A stretch of DNA of 64,000 bases from Pirellulaceae bacterium. Lineage in GTDB: Bacteria > Planctomycetota > Planctomycetia > Pirellulales > Pirellulaceae. This document shows, piece after piece, positions 44,405-53,403 of the stretch. The stretch is from positions 62,001 through 126,000 of the forward strand of contig JAHBXT010000002.1 in NCBI GenBank assembly GCA_019636385.1, read 5' to 3'. The first letter of the stretch is position 1. Each line of letters begins with the position of its first letter. Both the position numbers and the translations under genes were made by a program. Below the pieces are notes generated by a model that ran no database searches, was not told where the DNA came from, and saw nothing but the letters and a program-made list of their open reading frames with translations.

Positions 44405-45817
44405 TTAGCGGTAATCCTTTGACGCTCTTGGCTGGTACATGAGCATGCGGAAACCAACGGTAACCAACATGAAGAATACCATGGGCAAAATTGCAAAGTA
44501 GATAGCCACTCTCCAGCGGAAAGCTTGAGGGTTATTGGCGATCGCATGTCTCCCAAGGTAGTTGGCTACCCAGGATTTACGACACTCAAGACTCGCGACG
44601 TCAGTGTTCGCCTCCGGCGCTCTAGCGTCTCCGCCGACTGCGTATTTCGCGGAAATCGCCAGACCGCCTTCAGCAGTGTGGCCTGCAATCGCCAGCCCAC
44701 CGTTAGCCGAATATATTCCAACTGCCCCTCCGCCAGCGGCCTGCCAGCCCACAGCCCCTCCTCCTATTGCCGAGTGGCCGATCGCCAGTCCTCCACAGGC
44801 CAAGATGCCTAACGCCAGACCACCTGCCGATAATAGTCCCGCCGATAGGCCGCCAAACGAAATAACCCCCAGCGACCGCCCGCCCATTGCAAGGAAACCT
44901 TTCGCAGTACCACCAATTGCAATAAAGCCTGTGGCTTTGTCCCCTACGGCAATCCACCCTTTAGCATGCAGTGGCTTGGAACTCGCCGCGGTCGAGGCAA
45001 TATCTGAAACTTGAAAATCGTAAACTGGCCACCCCCACACTTGTCTCTGGCTGGTTATTCTTCGGCCACTGCATTTGGCTTTGCCGAGCTGATTGACAGG
45101 TCCAACACGGTCTTTCAACCAAGTCGGGTTTGGGTCCTGCTCAGGAGCGATGGTCTGACGAATGTGTTTGATTTGACCACTCAGGCGAATCCCGCGAATG
45201 ACACAGAAGAGTGCCAATACTGTGGACATCAACACACTAGTCAAAACTGTGGCCTGAATCGCCTTGGGCCCGTGAAACAAAGCCCAAGCGACAGTGGCGA
45301 AAACAGCGCACGAGAATATTAAGGTCAAGCGCCAGATGACGCGTCCCTCGCGTTCCAGCAGCTTTCTCTCAGTCATCGTTGGAGCCAACCATTGGGGAAT
45401 ACGAATCCCCAGCCAAGTGCCTATCAAACCTCCCAAGGCTCCCAGCAAGCCTCCGGCAGCGCCGGCAACAGCACCTGAAGCCGCTATTTTAGATTCAGCC
45501 AATACTGCACTACTGGCGATGGACTTTCCAACTATGCCGACGGTCGCAGCTTGACCCGTTGTCGAACTCCAACCGGTGACGATTAGCGACATCACTCCGG
45601 TCGTAAAGCGTGCCGAGGGACGTGAATTGACCAATGCCGATTCGATCATGCGATCTACCTCGGATCGCAGTAGTTTGCGTCCACGACTAAGTCGCTGACG
45701 TGCTGCGTCTTCAGTAATGTCTAGAGCCAATGCCACGTTAGTAATTGACTGAGATTCCCGATAGTACAGGATGGTACTTCGCGGCAAGTTTCTGGAATCG
45801 CTTCGAGTGCACTCCAT
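44405..45817 (-). CDS. ECF sigma factor region 4 fused to a membrane glycine-repeat domain
   Basis: C-terminal part of a split sigma-factor gene. It starts in STILYYRESQSITNVALALDITEDAARQRLSRGRKLLRSEVDRMI, the region-4 helix-turn-helix of an ECF sigma. A linker with hydrophobic stretches near 100-215 (GAAGGLLGALGGLIGTWLGI, LTLIFSCAVFATVAWALF, VLTSVLMSTVLALFCVI) follows. Then come about ten tandem 9-10 residue units of the form GFxAxGGxA (GFIAIGGTAKGFLAMGGRS...). A last membrane helix lies near 440-460 (VAIYFAILPMVFFMLVTVGF). The N-terminal region 2 is in another frame (45721-46194), and the junction is near 45775. A membrane-tethered sigma factor is suggested. Confidence 0.75.
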   Translation of the reverse strand: MECTRSDSRNLPRSTILYYRESQSITNVALALDITEDAARQRLSRGRKLLRSEVDRMIESALVNSRPSARFTTGVMSLIVTGWSSTTGQAATVGIVGKSIASSAVLAESKIAASGAVAGAAGGLLGALGGLIGTWLGIRIPQWLAPTMTERKLLEREGRVIWRLTLIFSCAVFATVAWALFHGPKAIQATVLTSVLMSTVLALFCVIRGIRLSGQIKHIRQTIAPEQDPNPTWLKDRVGPVNQLGKAKCSGRRITSQRQVWGWPVYDFQVSDIASTAASSKPLHAKGWIAVGDKATGFIAIGGTAKGFLAMGGRSLGVISFGGLSAGLLSAGGLALGILACGGLAIGHSAIGGGAVGWQAAGGGAVGIYSANGGLAIAGHTAEGGLAISAKYAVGGDARAPEANTDVASLECRKSWVANYLGRHAIANNPQAFRWRVAIYFAILPMVFFMLVTVGFRMLMYQPRASKDYR

Positions 45818-46194
45818 ACCAACTGCATTTCTTCGTCGGATACAAGCTGCTCTGATGGATGTGGTGCATCCTGTGTTACGCTGGTTAAATCAGCCTCGAC
45901 GGATGCCCAGGACTTGGACGATCGTTTTCTGACCCACTGTTTCGTCAAGTTTCGAGCAATAGCGCTAAGCCAGCTGGGCAACTTGCCGGGATCTCGCAAC
46001 TCGTTTCTAGATTGCCACGCGACGAAGAAAGTCTCCTGAGCAATGTCTTCGCTGGCTGAAAAATCGCCGATCGACGAGTAAGCAATGCTCGTGAGCAGGT
46101 TTTTGTATTGATCAACAATCGCAGCAAACTCGTGAGCATCACCTCGCACGACTCGTTGCCATTGCTGAGCAATCGTAAGTTCGTTTTGATCCAT
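45721..46194 (-). CDS. ECF sigma factor region 2 (N-terminal part of split gene)
   Basis: About 157 residues. Region 2 is clear: GDAHEFAAIVDQYKNLLTSIAYSSIGDFSASEDIAQETFFVAWQSRNELRDPGKLPSWLSAIARNLTKQWVRKR. The reading then reaches ALEAIPETCRE, the start of region 4, where the frame shifts. In the +1/-1 frame the text resumes as ILYYRESQSITNV. One missing base near 45775 would restore a single ~600-residue protein. Possible causes are a true mutation, a sequencing error or programmed slippage. The start is ATG 46194, with AAGAAGG upstream. Confidence 0.78.
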   Translation of the reverse strand: MDQNELTIAQQWQRVVRGDAHEFAAIVDQYKNLLTSIAYSSIGDFSASEDIAQETFFVAWQSRNELRDPGKLPSWLSAIARNLTKQWVRKRSSKSWASVEADLTSVTQDAPHPSEQLVSDEEMQLVWSALEAIPETCREVPSCTIGNLSQLLTWHWL

Positions 46195-46206
46195 ATTGTT
46201 CACCAC

Positions 46207-46687
46207 CTTCTTCCAGGTAATGGGGCATTACATGCACTAGAGATGCAGTTGCGTAAATGCAGGTGACAGGCAATCGGACATAATCCAGAGGAAATCCCGC
46301 CGCATGCTTTCAGCGGATGCCGTTGCTGGTTTGTTAGTGCCGCTACACCCTGGATATCCCAAACATTCTGAATTCCTTGCAATTGGCTCAAAGGATGACG
46401 GAGATGGCAGGATCATAGCGGCTGTTCATGCCAAAATCTGGTTGTGACCGTGGTGGGCTGTGGTGGGACCAAGTTGGTTGCAGTGGAAAGTACTTCGCCG
46501 CTGGCTGACTGTTTCTGGTTTTGCCGCTAGTTTGCACCGGTCCAGCACAGTCCTACCCTACAAATCGCACGAACGTTTACCTATGATGTTATGATTGCAA
46601 TCCACAACCTGGCAAACGCCATGAGAATCTACAAAAATCACTCGAACTAACGATCAACTTGATCGGCCTTTATTCTTGGGAACGCTG
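46207..46687. other. Intergenic, no gene seen
   Basis: About 480 bp between the divergent sigma-factor gene and the beta-helix lipoprotein gene. It should carry both promoters. AT-rich around 46575-46600 (TATGATGTTATGATT). No strong hairpin or known regulatory motif was recognised. Confidence 0.4.
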
Positions 46688-48001
46688 ATGATGACAAACA
46701 AGTATCTGTGGTCAATGACCTGCCTGACAGGTCTGTTATCTCTGGCCGGATGCGGCCGAGAAGCCACCATTGCCGAGTCTGGTACTGCGGTGGATGGCAA
46801 GTCTGTTGCCGATGTAAATTTAGTGAAGTTTAGCCCTGGCGCGGATGTTCAGAAGCGCGTGTTGGAAGAGTTGATTTTGGCCGAACCTGGGACAGTGTTT
46901 GAGTTCGACGAGGGGGTCTACGAGTTTACCGACGGACTGTCCTTGTCGGTCGAAGGCGTCACGCTACGGGGCCGCGGGATGGACAAGACGATCTTCAGCT
47001 TCAAAGGGCAAGAGGCCGGTGCCGAGGGCTTGTACATTACCAGTCGGGGGGTGACGGTTCAGGATTTGGCTATCGAGGATACCAAAGGCAACGGTCTGAA
47101 GTCGCTCAAAGCCGACAACATCGTGCTCCGCCGAGTTCGCGCAGAATGGACCGGTGGACCCAAGGCGACCAATGGTGCCTATGGGTTGTATCCGGTTAGT
47201 TCAGAGAACGTGTTGATCGAAGAGTGCGTTGCCATCGGCGCTTCGGACGCTGGAATTTACGTTGGCCAATCCAAGAATGTTATCGTTCGCAATAGCCAAG
47301 CATCCTACAACGTGGCCGGAATTGAAATTGAGAATTGTCATGGTGCCGATGTCTATGGCAACGTGGCGACCAACAACACGGGTGGCGTTCTGGTGTTTGA
47401 TTTACCGGACTTGCCCGTACAGCGTGGACACGATGTCCGCGTTTTCGACAATAAGATATTCAACAACAACACGCCGAACTTTGCTCCCGAAGGCAACATC
47501 GTGGCAACCGTCCCTACAGGTACTGGTGTGATGGTCATGGCCAATACGAACGTAGAGATCTTTAACAACGAAATTCGGGACCATCAAACTACCAACACGA
47601 TGATCGTCAGCTACTTGACCACCAACATTCAGATCAAAGACCCCAACTACTATCCGTATGCCGAACAGATTCATATTCACAATAACACGTTTGGCCCTGG
47701 CGGTAATCAGCCATCCGGCCAAGGGGGATTGTTGATTGCTGCCGTTACCGGCTCACCGATACCCGACATCGTCTGGGATGGCGTAGTCAATCCTGAAAAA
47801 ATGCAGGATGGACAAGTCATCAGGGAAGCCGGATTGTCCATTCATAGCAACAATAAGACCAATGGCGAAGTAACGTTCGTTAACCTGGGTGGGCTGGAAA
47901 CGCTAAAGAACCCGGTAGATGCCAAGCCTAGTCGTGATATCACCGCCTATTCCGAGCCATTCCCGTCGATCGCGCCAATCAAGATAGCCGGTATTGAATA
48001 A
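46688..48001 (+). CDS. Parallel beta-helix lipoprotein (TIGR03805-like)
   Basis: About 437 residues with a lipoprotein signal (LWSMTCLTGLLSLAGCGRE, lipobox LAGC). From residue ~40 it is a right-handed beta-helix with PbH1-type turns: GVTLRGRGMDKTIFSF, GVTVQDLAIEDTKGNGLKSLKADNIVLRRVR, ENVLIEECVAIGASDAGIYVGQSKNVIVRNSQA, and many N-rich corners (NNTGG, HNNTFGPGGN). The family is known to lie next to diheme SO2930/HNE_0200-type proteins, and two such genes follow here at 14 bp and further. Polysaccharide binding or lysis is usual for the fold; the actual role is unknown. Confidence 0.87.
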   Translation: MMTNKYLWSMTCLTGLLSLAGCGREATIAESGTAVDGKSVADVNLVKFSPGADVQKRVLEELILAEPGTVFEFDEGVYEFTDGLSLSVEGVTLRGRGMDKTIFSFKGQEAGAEGLYITSRGVTVQDLAIEDTKGNGLKSLKADNIVLRRVRAEWTGGPKATNGAYGLYPVSSENVLIEECVAIGASDAGIYVGQSKNVIVRNSQASYNVAGIEIENCHGADVYGNVATNNTGGVLVFDLPDLPVQRGHDVRVFDNKIFNNNTPNFAPEGNIVATVPTGTGVMVMANTNVEIFNNEIRDHQTTNTMIVSYLTTNIQIKDPNYYPYAEQIHIHNNTFGPGGNQPSGQGGLLIAAVTGSPIPDIVWDGVVNPEKMQDGQVIREAGLSIHSNNKTNGEVTFVNLGGLETLKNPVDAKPSRDITAYSEPFPSIAPIKIAGIE

Positions 48002-48015
48002 GGCGGTGTGGGGCG

Positions 48016-49254
48016 ATGATCCACCGGTTTTTTTCGGCCGTTGTAGTTACGGCTTTGGTCAGCAACGGTCTCCTGTCGTCAGCGTGGGCAACAGAAGGAT
48101 TGGGCGTCGAGCGTGCGCTCAACTCTACTCCGGCGATGGCTCCCGTGGCAGTCGATCCCGCCCAGCCGTTTTCTAAAACGCTAGCAACCTACAATTTGTT
48201 TCTTGATCCGCAGCGACAGGTCCCCAATCATGGGGTCGTGCCCTATGACCTGAATACTCCACATTTTGCCGACTACGCTAGGCTGCATCGCTTTGTCTGG
48301 TTGCCCGCCGGAGCAAGCTGCCGCTATCTGCCCGATGGCAGCCTGGACTATCCCGTGGGCGCAGCGATTATCTCGACGGTTGGATACGCACATGATTTGC
48401 GACAGCCCGAGCTTGGCGAGCGGTTGGTGGAAACTCGACTTTGGATTCTGCGCGATGGCGGCTGGGAGGGAGCGCAGTATGTTTGGAATGACGACGCCAC
48501 GCAGGCCCAGTTGTCGGTGGCCGGTGATCCAGTGAATGTGACCTGGATCGATCATGCGGCTACCGAGCAGCACCACCGATTTCGAATCCCGAACCGCAAT
48601 CAATGCGTCCAGTGCCACGAGATCAACAGTAAGATCATCCCCTTAGGTCCGCTGCATGCACGCAACCTAAACAAGCCCTTCGCCTACGATTCTGGCAAAC
48701 GCAATCAGCTCCAGTATTGGTCTGACATCGGCTACTTGGTGGGTTTGCCGGAAGGCAGTGACACGATTCCGCGACTTCCCATCTGGGACGATCCGCAGTC
48801 GGGCGATCTGGATTCGCGGGCGCGAGCTTACTTGGATATGAACTGTTCCAGTTGTCATCGTCCGGGAGGGGTCGCCTACACTTCGGGACTGGATTTGCGC
48901 TACGAACAGACGGAACCGGTGCGCTTTGGCATTTTTAAGGCGCCGGTAGCGGCCGGTCGCGCCACTGGCAACGGGCGGTTTGTGATCGAGCCAGGTGAGC
49001 CTGACAAGTCGATTCTGCTAAAGCGACTTGAATCGACAGACCCCGGCATCCGCATGCCGGTCGTTGGCCGTGACTTGAAGCACGACGAAGGTGTGCAACT
49101 GATTCGCAGCTGGATTGAAGGAATGCGCTATCCCGATCTTGCGGCTGGGCAACATGAGATTGACCGGCGTGTCAGCAGCTATCGGCAGCAATTGGCGGCC
49201 AAGTTAGAGCTTACTCGGGGCGAGCACAGCCCTGTTCCGCAACAGGCCGAGTGA
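48016..49254 (+). CDS. SO2930/HNE_0200-family diheme cytochrome-like protein
   Basis: 412 residues with signal peptide (FFSAVVVTALVSNGLLSSAWA). It opens with the family pattern LATYNLFLDPQRQVPNHGVVPYDLNTPHFADYARLHRFVWLPAG. Two haem-c motifs are present: CVQCHEIN near residue 198 and CSSCHRPGG near 278. WNDDATQAQL and GLDLRYEQTEPVRFGIFKAPVAAGRATG are family blocks. It starts 14 bp after the beta-helix gene, the conserved neighbour in other bacteria. A periplasmic redox role is inferred from the haem sites. Confidence 0.87.
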   Translation: MIHRFFSAVVVTALVSNGLLSSAWATEGLGVERALNSTPAMAPVAVDPAQPFSKTLATYNLFLDPQRQVPNHGVVPYDLNTPHFADYARLHRFVWLPAGASCRYLPDGSLDYPVGAAIISTVGYAHDLRQPELGERLVETRLWILRDGGWEGAQYVWNDDATQAQLSVAGDPVNVTWIDHAATEQHHRFRIPNRNQCVQCHEINSKIIPLGPLHARNLNKPFAYDSGKRNQLQYWSDIGYLVGLPEGSDTIPRLPIWDDPQSGDLDSRARAYLDMNCSSCHRPGGVAYTSGLDLRYEQTEPVRFGIFKAPVAAGRATGNGRFVIEPGEPDKSILLKRLESTDPGIRMPVVGRDLKHDEGVQLIRSWIEGMRYPDLAAGQHEIDRRVSSYRQQLAAKLELTRGEHSPVPQQAE

Positions 49255-49371
49255 GAGTTCTTAACCATGTCAACCGTCAACAGCGATTCCAAGTGGTTGG
49301 AGACTGTCATCTCCGCTGGCATAATCAAAATTACAGCATCTTTGAACAGGCGGCGCAGGAAGATTTGGCGT

Positions 49372-49428
49372 AGCGAATGTCGCCAGACCGTGGGGACCAA
49401 GCGACACCACCGCCTGGCGACGGAGGCA
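49372..49428. repeat. Interrupted palindrome, copy 2 of 3
   Basis: Arms 49372-49393 and 49407-49428 share the core GTCGCCAG with the copies at 13691 and 56067, with a loop of 13 bases. It lies between the two cytochrome genes if the second starts at TTG 49435. The right arm ends in GGAGG, which then serves as that gene's ribosome site. Confidence 0.65.
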
Positions 49429-49434
49429 GCATTT

Positions 49435-51006
49435 TTGCCGCTTGCCCTGCGGCTAGCTTTAGTTTTGGTCACTACAGGCTGTGGTCAATCCAAGCGTAAC
49501 GCGGATGCAGTAGCGCCCGCCGTACGTTCCACGACTGCGCAGTTGGGATTGGACTCGCGCCGTCCGGCTCAAAAACTGTCTGAATACGGATTGTTTCAGC
49601 CAATTGCCTCGCAGGTGCCGGCTGCCAATGTCGTTCCCTTTTGGTTGAACGGAACAAGTTTTCTGGATGGTGGTCAGTCGGAATACTTGATCTACATCCC
49701 GTCGGGAAAATCGGCTCACTTCCGCATAGATGCCCCTTTCGACTTCCCCGTCGGCACAGTGCTCATTCAGCACATTCGGTTTCCAAATGCGAACGAACCT
49801 CGAGCTGTCGGACGACTGATTGAGACACGTCTCTTGATCCATAAAAACTTTGGCTGGACCGGCACTTCCTACCTGTGGAACGACGATCAAAGTGATGCTG
49901 AGCGGGCTGTGACCGGTGGTCAAACGGTGATCTCAAGAGTCAACCGACAAGAGCAAGTGGAATGCTTTACCTACCGTACTCCCAATATGAACGAGTGCAA
50001 GCAATGTCACGTCCGCAACGGACAGATGGCACCAATCGGCGTCACGGCTCGCAACTTGAATCGCATGATGCAAACCGCAGACGGACAAGTTAATCAATTG
50101 ATCTACTGGCAACGATCTGGATTATTGACTGGTGTGCCTGCGGACACGGCCTCGTTGCCATTGCTGCCGGACTGGCGTGATGAATCCGTCAGCTTGGATG
50201 GGCGAGCGCGTGGTTGGCTGGATGTCAATTGTGCTCACTGCCACAGTGCGAATGGACCCGCGATCGTTTCGGGGCTTGACCTGTCGTTTGACCAAACGCA
50301 GCCGGTCCGCTTTGGTGTCTACAAGCCACCGGTGGCAGCGGGCCGAGGCTCCAGTGGACTTCGCTTTAGCATCTTGCCGCGAGATCCCGACAAATCGTTT
50401 CTGGTGCACCGAATTCGTTCTACCGAGTTAGGGGTAATGATGCCACCCATTGGGCGATCGACTGCTGACGCCCAGGGTATCGCGCTGATGACTCGCTGGA
50501 TACAGAATATGCAGGCCAACGAAGCACTTGCCAATGCGGCGCTGAATCCCATGGCGGCTTACGGCGATGCTGTCAGTGGCGGCGATCCGGAGCGAGGACG
50601 CGTGATTTTTGTCGAAACCCAAAAGTGCATTCAGTGCCATCGCGTCGATCAGCAGGGAGGTAGCCTTGGTCCAAATCTGAGCGATGTTGGTATGCGCACC
50701 GGCCCAGAGTACCTGTTAGAGTCGATCGTCGATCCCAGCGCCAAAATCGTCCAGGGATACAAAACGGAAGTTGTGATTCTGTCATCGGGTCAGATAATAA
50801 CCGGTGTGGTACAGGCCGAGGATCAATATGATTTGGTCTTGGCTGATTTGAATGCAACTCACAAAATCGAAAAGGCTGAAATTGAAGAGCGGAACACGTC
50901 CGATGTATCGACGATGCCGTCTATGGCGAACGTGCTGAGCATAGACCAAGTGCGCGATTTGGTGGCTTACCTGCGAACACTCAAGACACCTCCCGCAACC
51001 CCTTAG
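49435..51006 (+). CDS. Triheme SO2930/HNE_0200-family lipoprotein with extra C-terminal cytochrome c
   Basis: About 523 residues. A lipoprotein signal (LPLALRLALVLVTTGCGQS) begins at TTG 49435, with GGAGG eight bases upstream. The open frame runs back to an ATG at 49267, but that extension passes through a palindromic repeat and is unlikely to be coding. The body parallels the upstream paralogue (LSEYGLFQPI, YLWNDDQSDAERAV, GLDLSFDQTQPVRFGVYKPPVAAGRGSSG) with haem motifs CKQCH and CAHCH. A C-terminal cytochrome-c domain adds CIQCHRVDQQGGSLGPNLSDVG (PVC haem-binding type, with GPNLS and a following EYLLESIVDPSAKIVQGY). It is probably the electron partner of the gene before it. Confidence 0.83.
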   Translation: MPLALRLALVLVTTGCGQSKRNADAVAPAVRSTTAQLGLDSRRPAQKLSEYGLFQPIASQVPAANVVPFWLNGTSFLDGGQSEYLIYIPSGKSAHFRIDAPFDFPVGTVLIQHIRFPNANEPRAVGRLIETRLLIHKNFGWTGTSYLWNDDQSDAERAVTGGQTVISRVNRQEQVECFTYRTPNMNECKQCHVRNGQMAPIGVTARNLNRMMQTADGQVNQLIYWQRSGLLTGVPADTASLPLLPDWRDESVSLDGRARGWLDVNCAHCHSANGPAIVSGLDLSFDQTQPVRFGVYKPPVAAGRGSSGLRFSILPRDPDKSFLVHRIRSTELGVMMPPIGRSTADAQGIALMTRWIQNMQANEALANAALNPMAAYGDAVSGGDPERGRVIFVETQKCIQCHRVDQQGGSLGPNLSDVGMRTGPEYLLESIVDPSAKIVQGYKTEVVILSSGQIITGVVQAEDQYDLVLADLNATHKIEKAEIEERNTSDVSTMPSMANVLSIDQVRDLVAYLRTLKTPPATP

Positions 51007-51029
51007 TTAGTATTCGTTCACACACTTCG

Positions 51030-51136
51030 TAGGGTGGGACCAGCGGGGGGAAGGCAAATAGTGGCAAAACATAAAGCAGGTTGTTCCTGACATATTTCGC
51101 TCAATATTACATAGTTTGCCCCTGCGCCGGCCCACC
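51030..51136. repeat. 108-bp inverted-end repeat, copy B
   Basis: 107 bp from TAGGGTGGGACCAGCGGGG to CCCCTGCGCCGGCCCACC, whose ends pair imperfectly over about 18 bases. It lies between the cytochrome gene and the FadJ-like gene. See copies at 43921 and 53288. Confidence 0.7.
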
Positions 51137-51187
51137 GACCGGCGTGAGCAGTTCACGATATGCTTGTTACCAATAGGAATAGAAACA

Positions 51188-53290
51188 ATGGCTCAACTGA
51201 TTGATCTGACCATTAGCGGTGATGTAGGTGTAATAACCATCAACAATCCTCCGGTCAATGCGCTCAGCCCCGGCGTACCTGATGGCATTGATGCGGCAAT
51301 TCAAAAATGTTGCCAAGACCCGGCGATCAAGGCCATGATCTTGATCGGCGGAGGACGCACCTTCATCGCCGGTGCAGATATCAAAGAGTTTGGCAAAATT
51401 ACGTCTGGTCAGCGGCAGACAGGTGGCACGCTAACAAGCATGCTGCCGTCGATTGAACAATGCCCAAAACCGGTTATCGCCGCAATCCACGGCACGGCAT
51501 TGGGTGGTGGATTGGAGACGGCGATGAGCTGTCACTATCGCGTGGCTGTCGCATCAGCCCAGGTCGGACAACCGGAAGTGAAACTGGGGATCATTCCCGG
51601 TGGCGGAGGAACTCAGCGTTTACCGCGTCTTGCCGGCATGATTAAGGCTGCACAGATGTGTGCTGGTGGCGAGCCGATCTCGGCGGCAGAGGCAGCCGCA
51701 GCTGGAATCGTAGACCGCATCGTCGACGGAGATTTATTGACGGGCGCACTGCAATTTGCTGGCGAGATCATTGCCGCTGGCCAACCTCCGCGCAAGACCT
51801 GTGATTTGCCTGTGCCGGCTTATGACGCCCAGGAATTGGCTCAACTGAAGGTGGCGGTAGCTAAGCGCTCGCGTGGTCTGATAGCTCCGGTGAAAGCCAT
51901 TGAGGCCGTCGAGGCGGCCACGCTGCCCTTCGATCAAGGAATGCAGCGCGAAGCGGAGATCTTTTTTGAATGCCTGTACTCCGATCAATCAAAATCGCTG
52001 ATTCACGTGTTCTTTGGCGAACGAGAGGTTGGCAAAGTCCCTGGAATCAGCAGCGATATTCCACTGTTGCCGATTCGTAAAGCCGCCGTGATTGGAGCTG
52101 GCACGATGGGGGGCGGCATCGCCATGAATTATGCTAACGCCGGCATCCCAGTTCTATTGAAAGAGGCGTCTCAGGAGCTGCTGGATCGTGGTTTGAACAT
52201 CATCCGCAAGAACTACGCGGCAACAGTCGCCAAGGGACGACTGTCACAGGCGCAGATGGACCAGCGGATGAGCCTAATTCAGCCGACTTTAACCTACGAT
52301 AGCTTCAGTGAAGTTGATATTGTTGTCGAAGCAGTCTTCGAGGGCATGGAACTGAAGAAACAGATATTCGCTGAACTGGATAAGGTTTCCAAACCGGATG
52401 CGATTTTGGCATCCAACACTTCGACACTGGATATCGATTCCATCGCCGCTGCTACCAGTCGACCTCAGCAGGTCATCGGTCATCATTTCTTCAGCCCCGC
52501 CAATGTGATGCGCTTGTTGGAAATCGTGCGTGGCAAGAACACAAGTCCTCAAGTGATCGCCACGTCAATGGCGCTGGCCAAAACGCTGAAGAAGGTTGGC
52601 GTGCTAGTGGGAAATTGCTTTGGATTCGTCGGCAATCGTATGGTTGATCCTTACATGCGAGAAGCTCAGTTTTTGGTGGAAGAGGGAGCCAGCGTTCAGG
52701 AGGTAGATGCGGCGTTGGTCGACTTTGGAATGGCTATGGGACCATTGGCTGTCGGAGATTTGGCCGGTTTGGATGTGAGCTGGCGCATTCGACAGGAGAC
52801 CAAACACTTGATAGTACCTGGCACCAGGCAGCCGCTGGTTTGTGACGTGCTCTGCGAGCAAGGTCGTTACGGTCAAAAAACCGGCAAGGGTTGGTATCTA
52901 TACCCACAGGGCAGTCGCACACCGGTAGCCGACCCTGTGGTCGCCGAGTTGATTGAAGCTTGCGCCGCCAAGGCCGGTATTCAGCGCCGCAGCGTCTCGT
53001 CAGAAGAAATTGTCCAGCGAACTATCTATGCGCTCATTAACGAAGGAGCCAAGATCCTTGAAGAAGGTATCGCACTGCGGCCGGTAGACATCGATATCAT
53101 CTACATCTATGGCTATGGATTTCCAGCGCATCGCGGCGGGCCGATGTGGTATGCGGATACCGTCGGGCTGGCCCATGTCTACAAGCAGATATGCCGGTTC
53201 GAGCAGCAGCACGGTGCGTCATGGACTCCTGCGCCGCTGCTGAAGCGATTGGCCGACGCCGGGCAGAAGTTTGCAGACATGCCAAAGTAG
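51188..53290 (+). CDS. fadJ: Bifunctional enoyl-CoA hydratase / 3-hydroxyacyl-CoA dehydrogenase (FadJ-like)
   Basis: Two steps of fatty-acid beta-oxidation in the cytoplasm. Residues ~1-190 are a crotonase domain: GGGRTFIAGADIKEFG (oxyanion hole), GTALGGGLETAMSCHYRVA and PEVKLGIIPGGGGTQRLPRL with both catalytic glutamates. From ~300 an NAD-binding domain begins, AAVIGAGTMGGGIAMNYANAGIPV, then ASNTSTLDIDSIAAATSRPQQVIGHHFFSPANVMRLLEIV with the catalytic histidine. GNCFGFVGNRMVDPYMREA and a C-terminal dimerisation pair follow. At ~700 residues it matches FadB/FadJ. ATG 51188 is chosen over an upstream in-frame GTG-type reading. Its stop codon is the first base triplet of repeat copy C. Confidence 0.92.
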   Translation: MAQLIDLTISGDVGVITINNPPVNALSPGVPDGIDAAIQKCCQDPAIKAMILIGGGRTFIAGADIKEFGKITSGQRQTGGTLTSMLPSIEQCPKPVIAAIHGTALGGGLETAMSCHYRVAVASAQVGQPEVKLGIIPGGGGTQRLPRLAGMIKAAQMCAGGEPISAAEAAAAGIVDRIVDGDLLTGALQFAGEIIAAGQPPRKTCDLPVPAYDAQELAQLKVAVAKRSRGLIAPVKAIEAVEAATLPFDQGMQREAEIFFECLYSDQSKSLIHVFFGEREVGKVPGISSDIPLLPIRKAAVIGAGTMGGGIAMNYANAGIPVLLKEASQELLDRGLNIIRKNYAATVAKGRLSQAQMDQRMSLIQPTLTYDSFSEVDIVVEAVFEGMELKKQIFAELDKVSKPDAILASNTSTLDIDSIAAATSRPQQVIGHHFFSPANVMRLLEIVRGKNTSPQVIATSMALAKTLKKVGVLVGNCFGFVGNRMVDPYMREAQFLVEEGASVQEVDAALVDFGMAMGPLAVGDLAGLDVSWRIRQETKHLIVPGTRQPLVCDVLCEQGRYGQKTGKGWYLYPQGSRTPVADPVVAELIEACAAKAGIQRRSVSSEEIVQRTIYALINEGAKILEEGIALRPVDIDIIYIYGYGFPAHRGGPMWYADTVGLAHVYKQICRFEQQHGASWTPAPLLKRLADAGQKFADMPK

Positions 53291-53396
53291 GGCGGGTCAA
53301 ACGGGTGGCGAAGTATAGATGGCCTGGTCGAAGAGTTCATTTTCAATGCTACTCAAGCCTTGGATAGCGCACAGTTACCACCCGTGCCGGCCCACC
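53288..53396. repeat. 108-bp inverted-end repeat, copy C
   Basis: 109 bp from TAGGGCGGGTC to GTGCCGGCCCACC. The outer ~19 bases at each end pair with few mismatches (GGGCGGGTCAAACGGGTGG against its partner). The first TAG is also the stop of the FadJ-like gene, and the last base lies 8 bp from the end of the convergent sialidase gene. A transcription terminator role is possible. Confidence 0.7.
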
Positions 53397-53403
53397 CTGG
53401 AGG

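Noticed and set aside
45294..45554. Plus-strand frames with Pro-rich repeats opposite the sigma-factor gene (also 44562-45014)
   Set aside because: These are antisense images of the Gly/Ala repeats of the real minus-strand gene.
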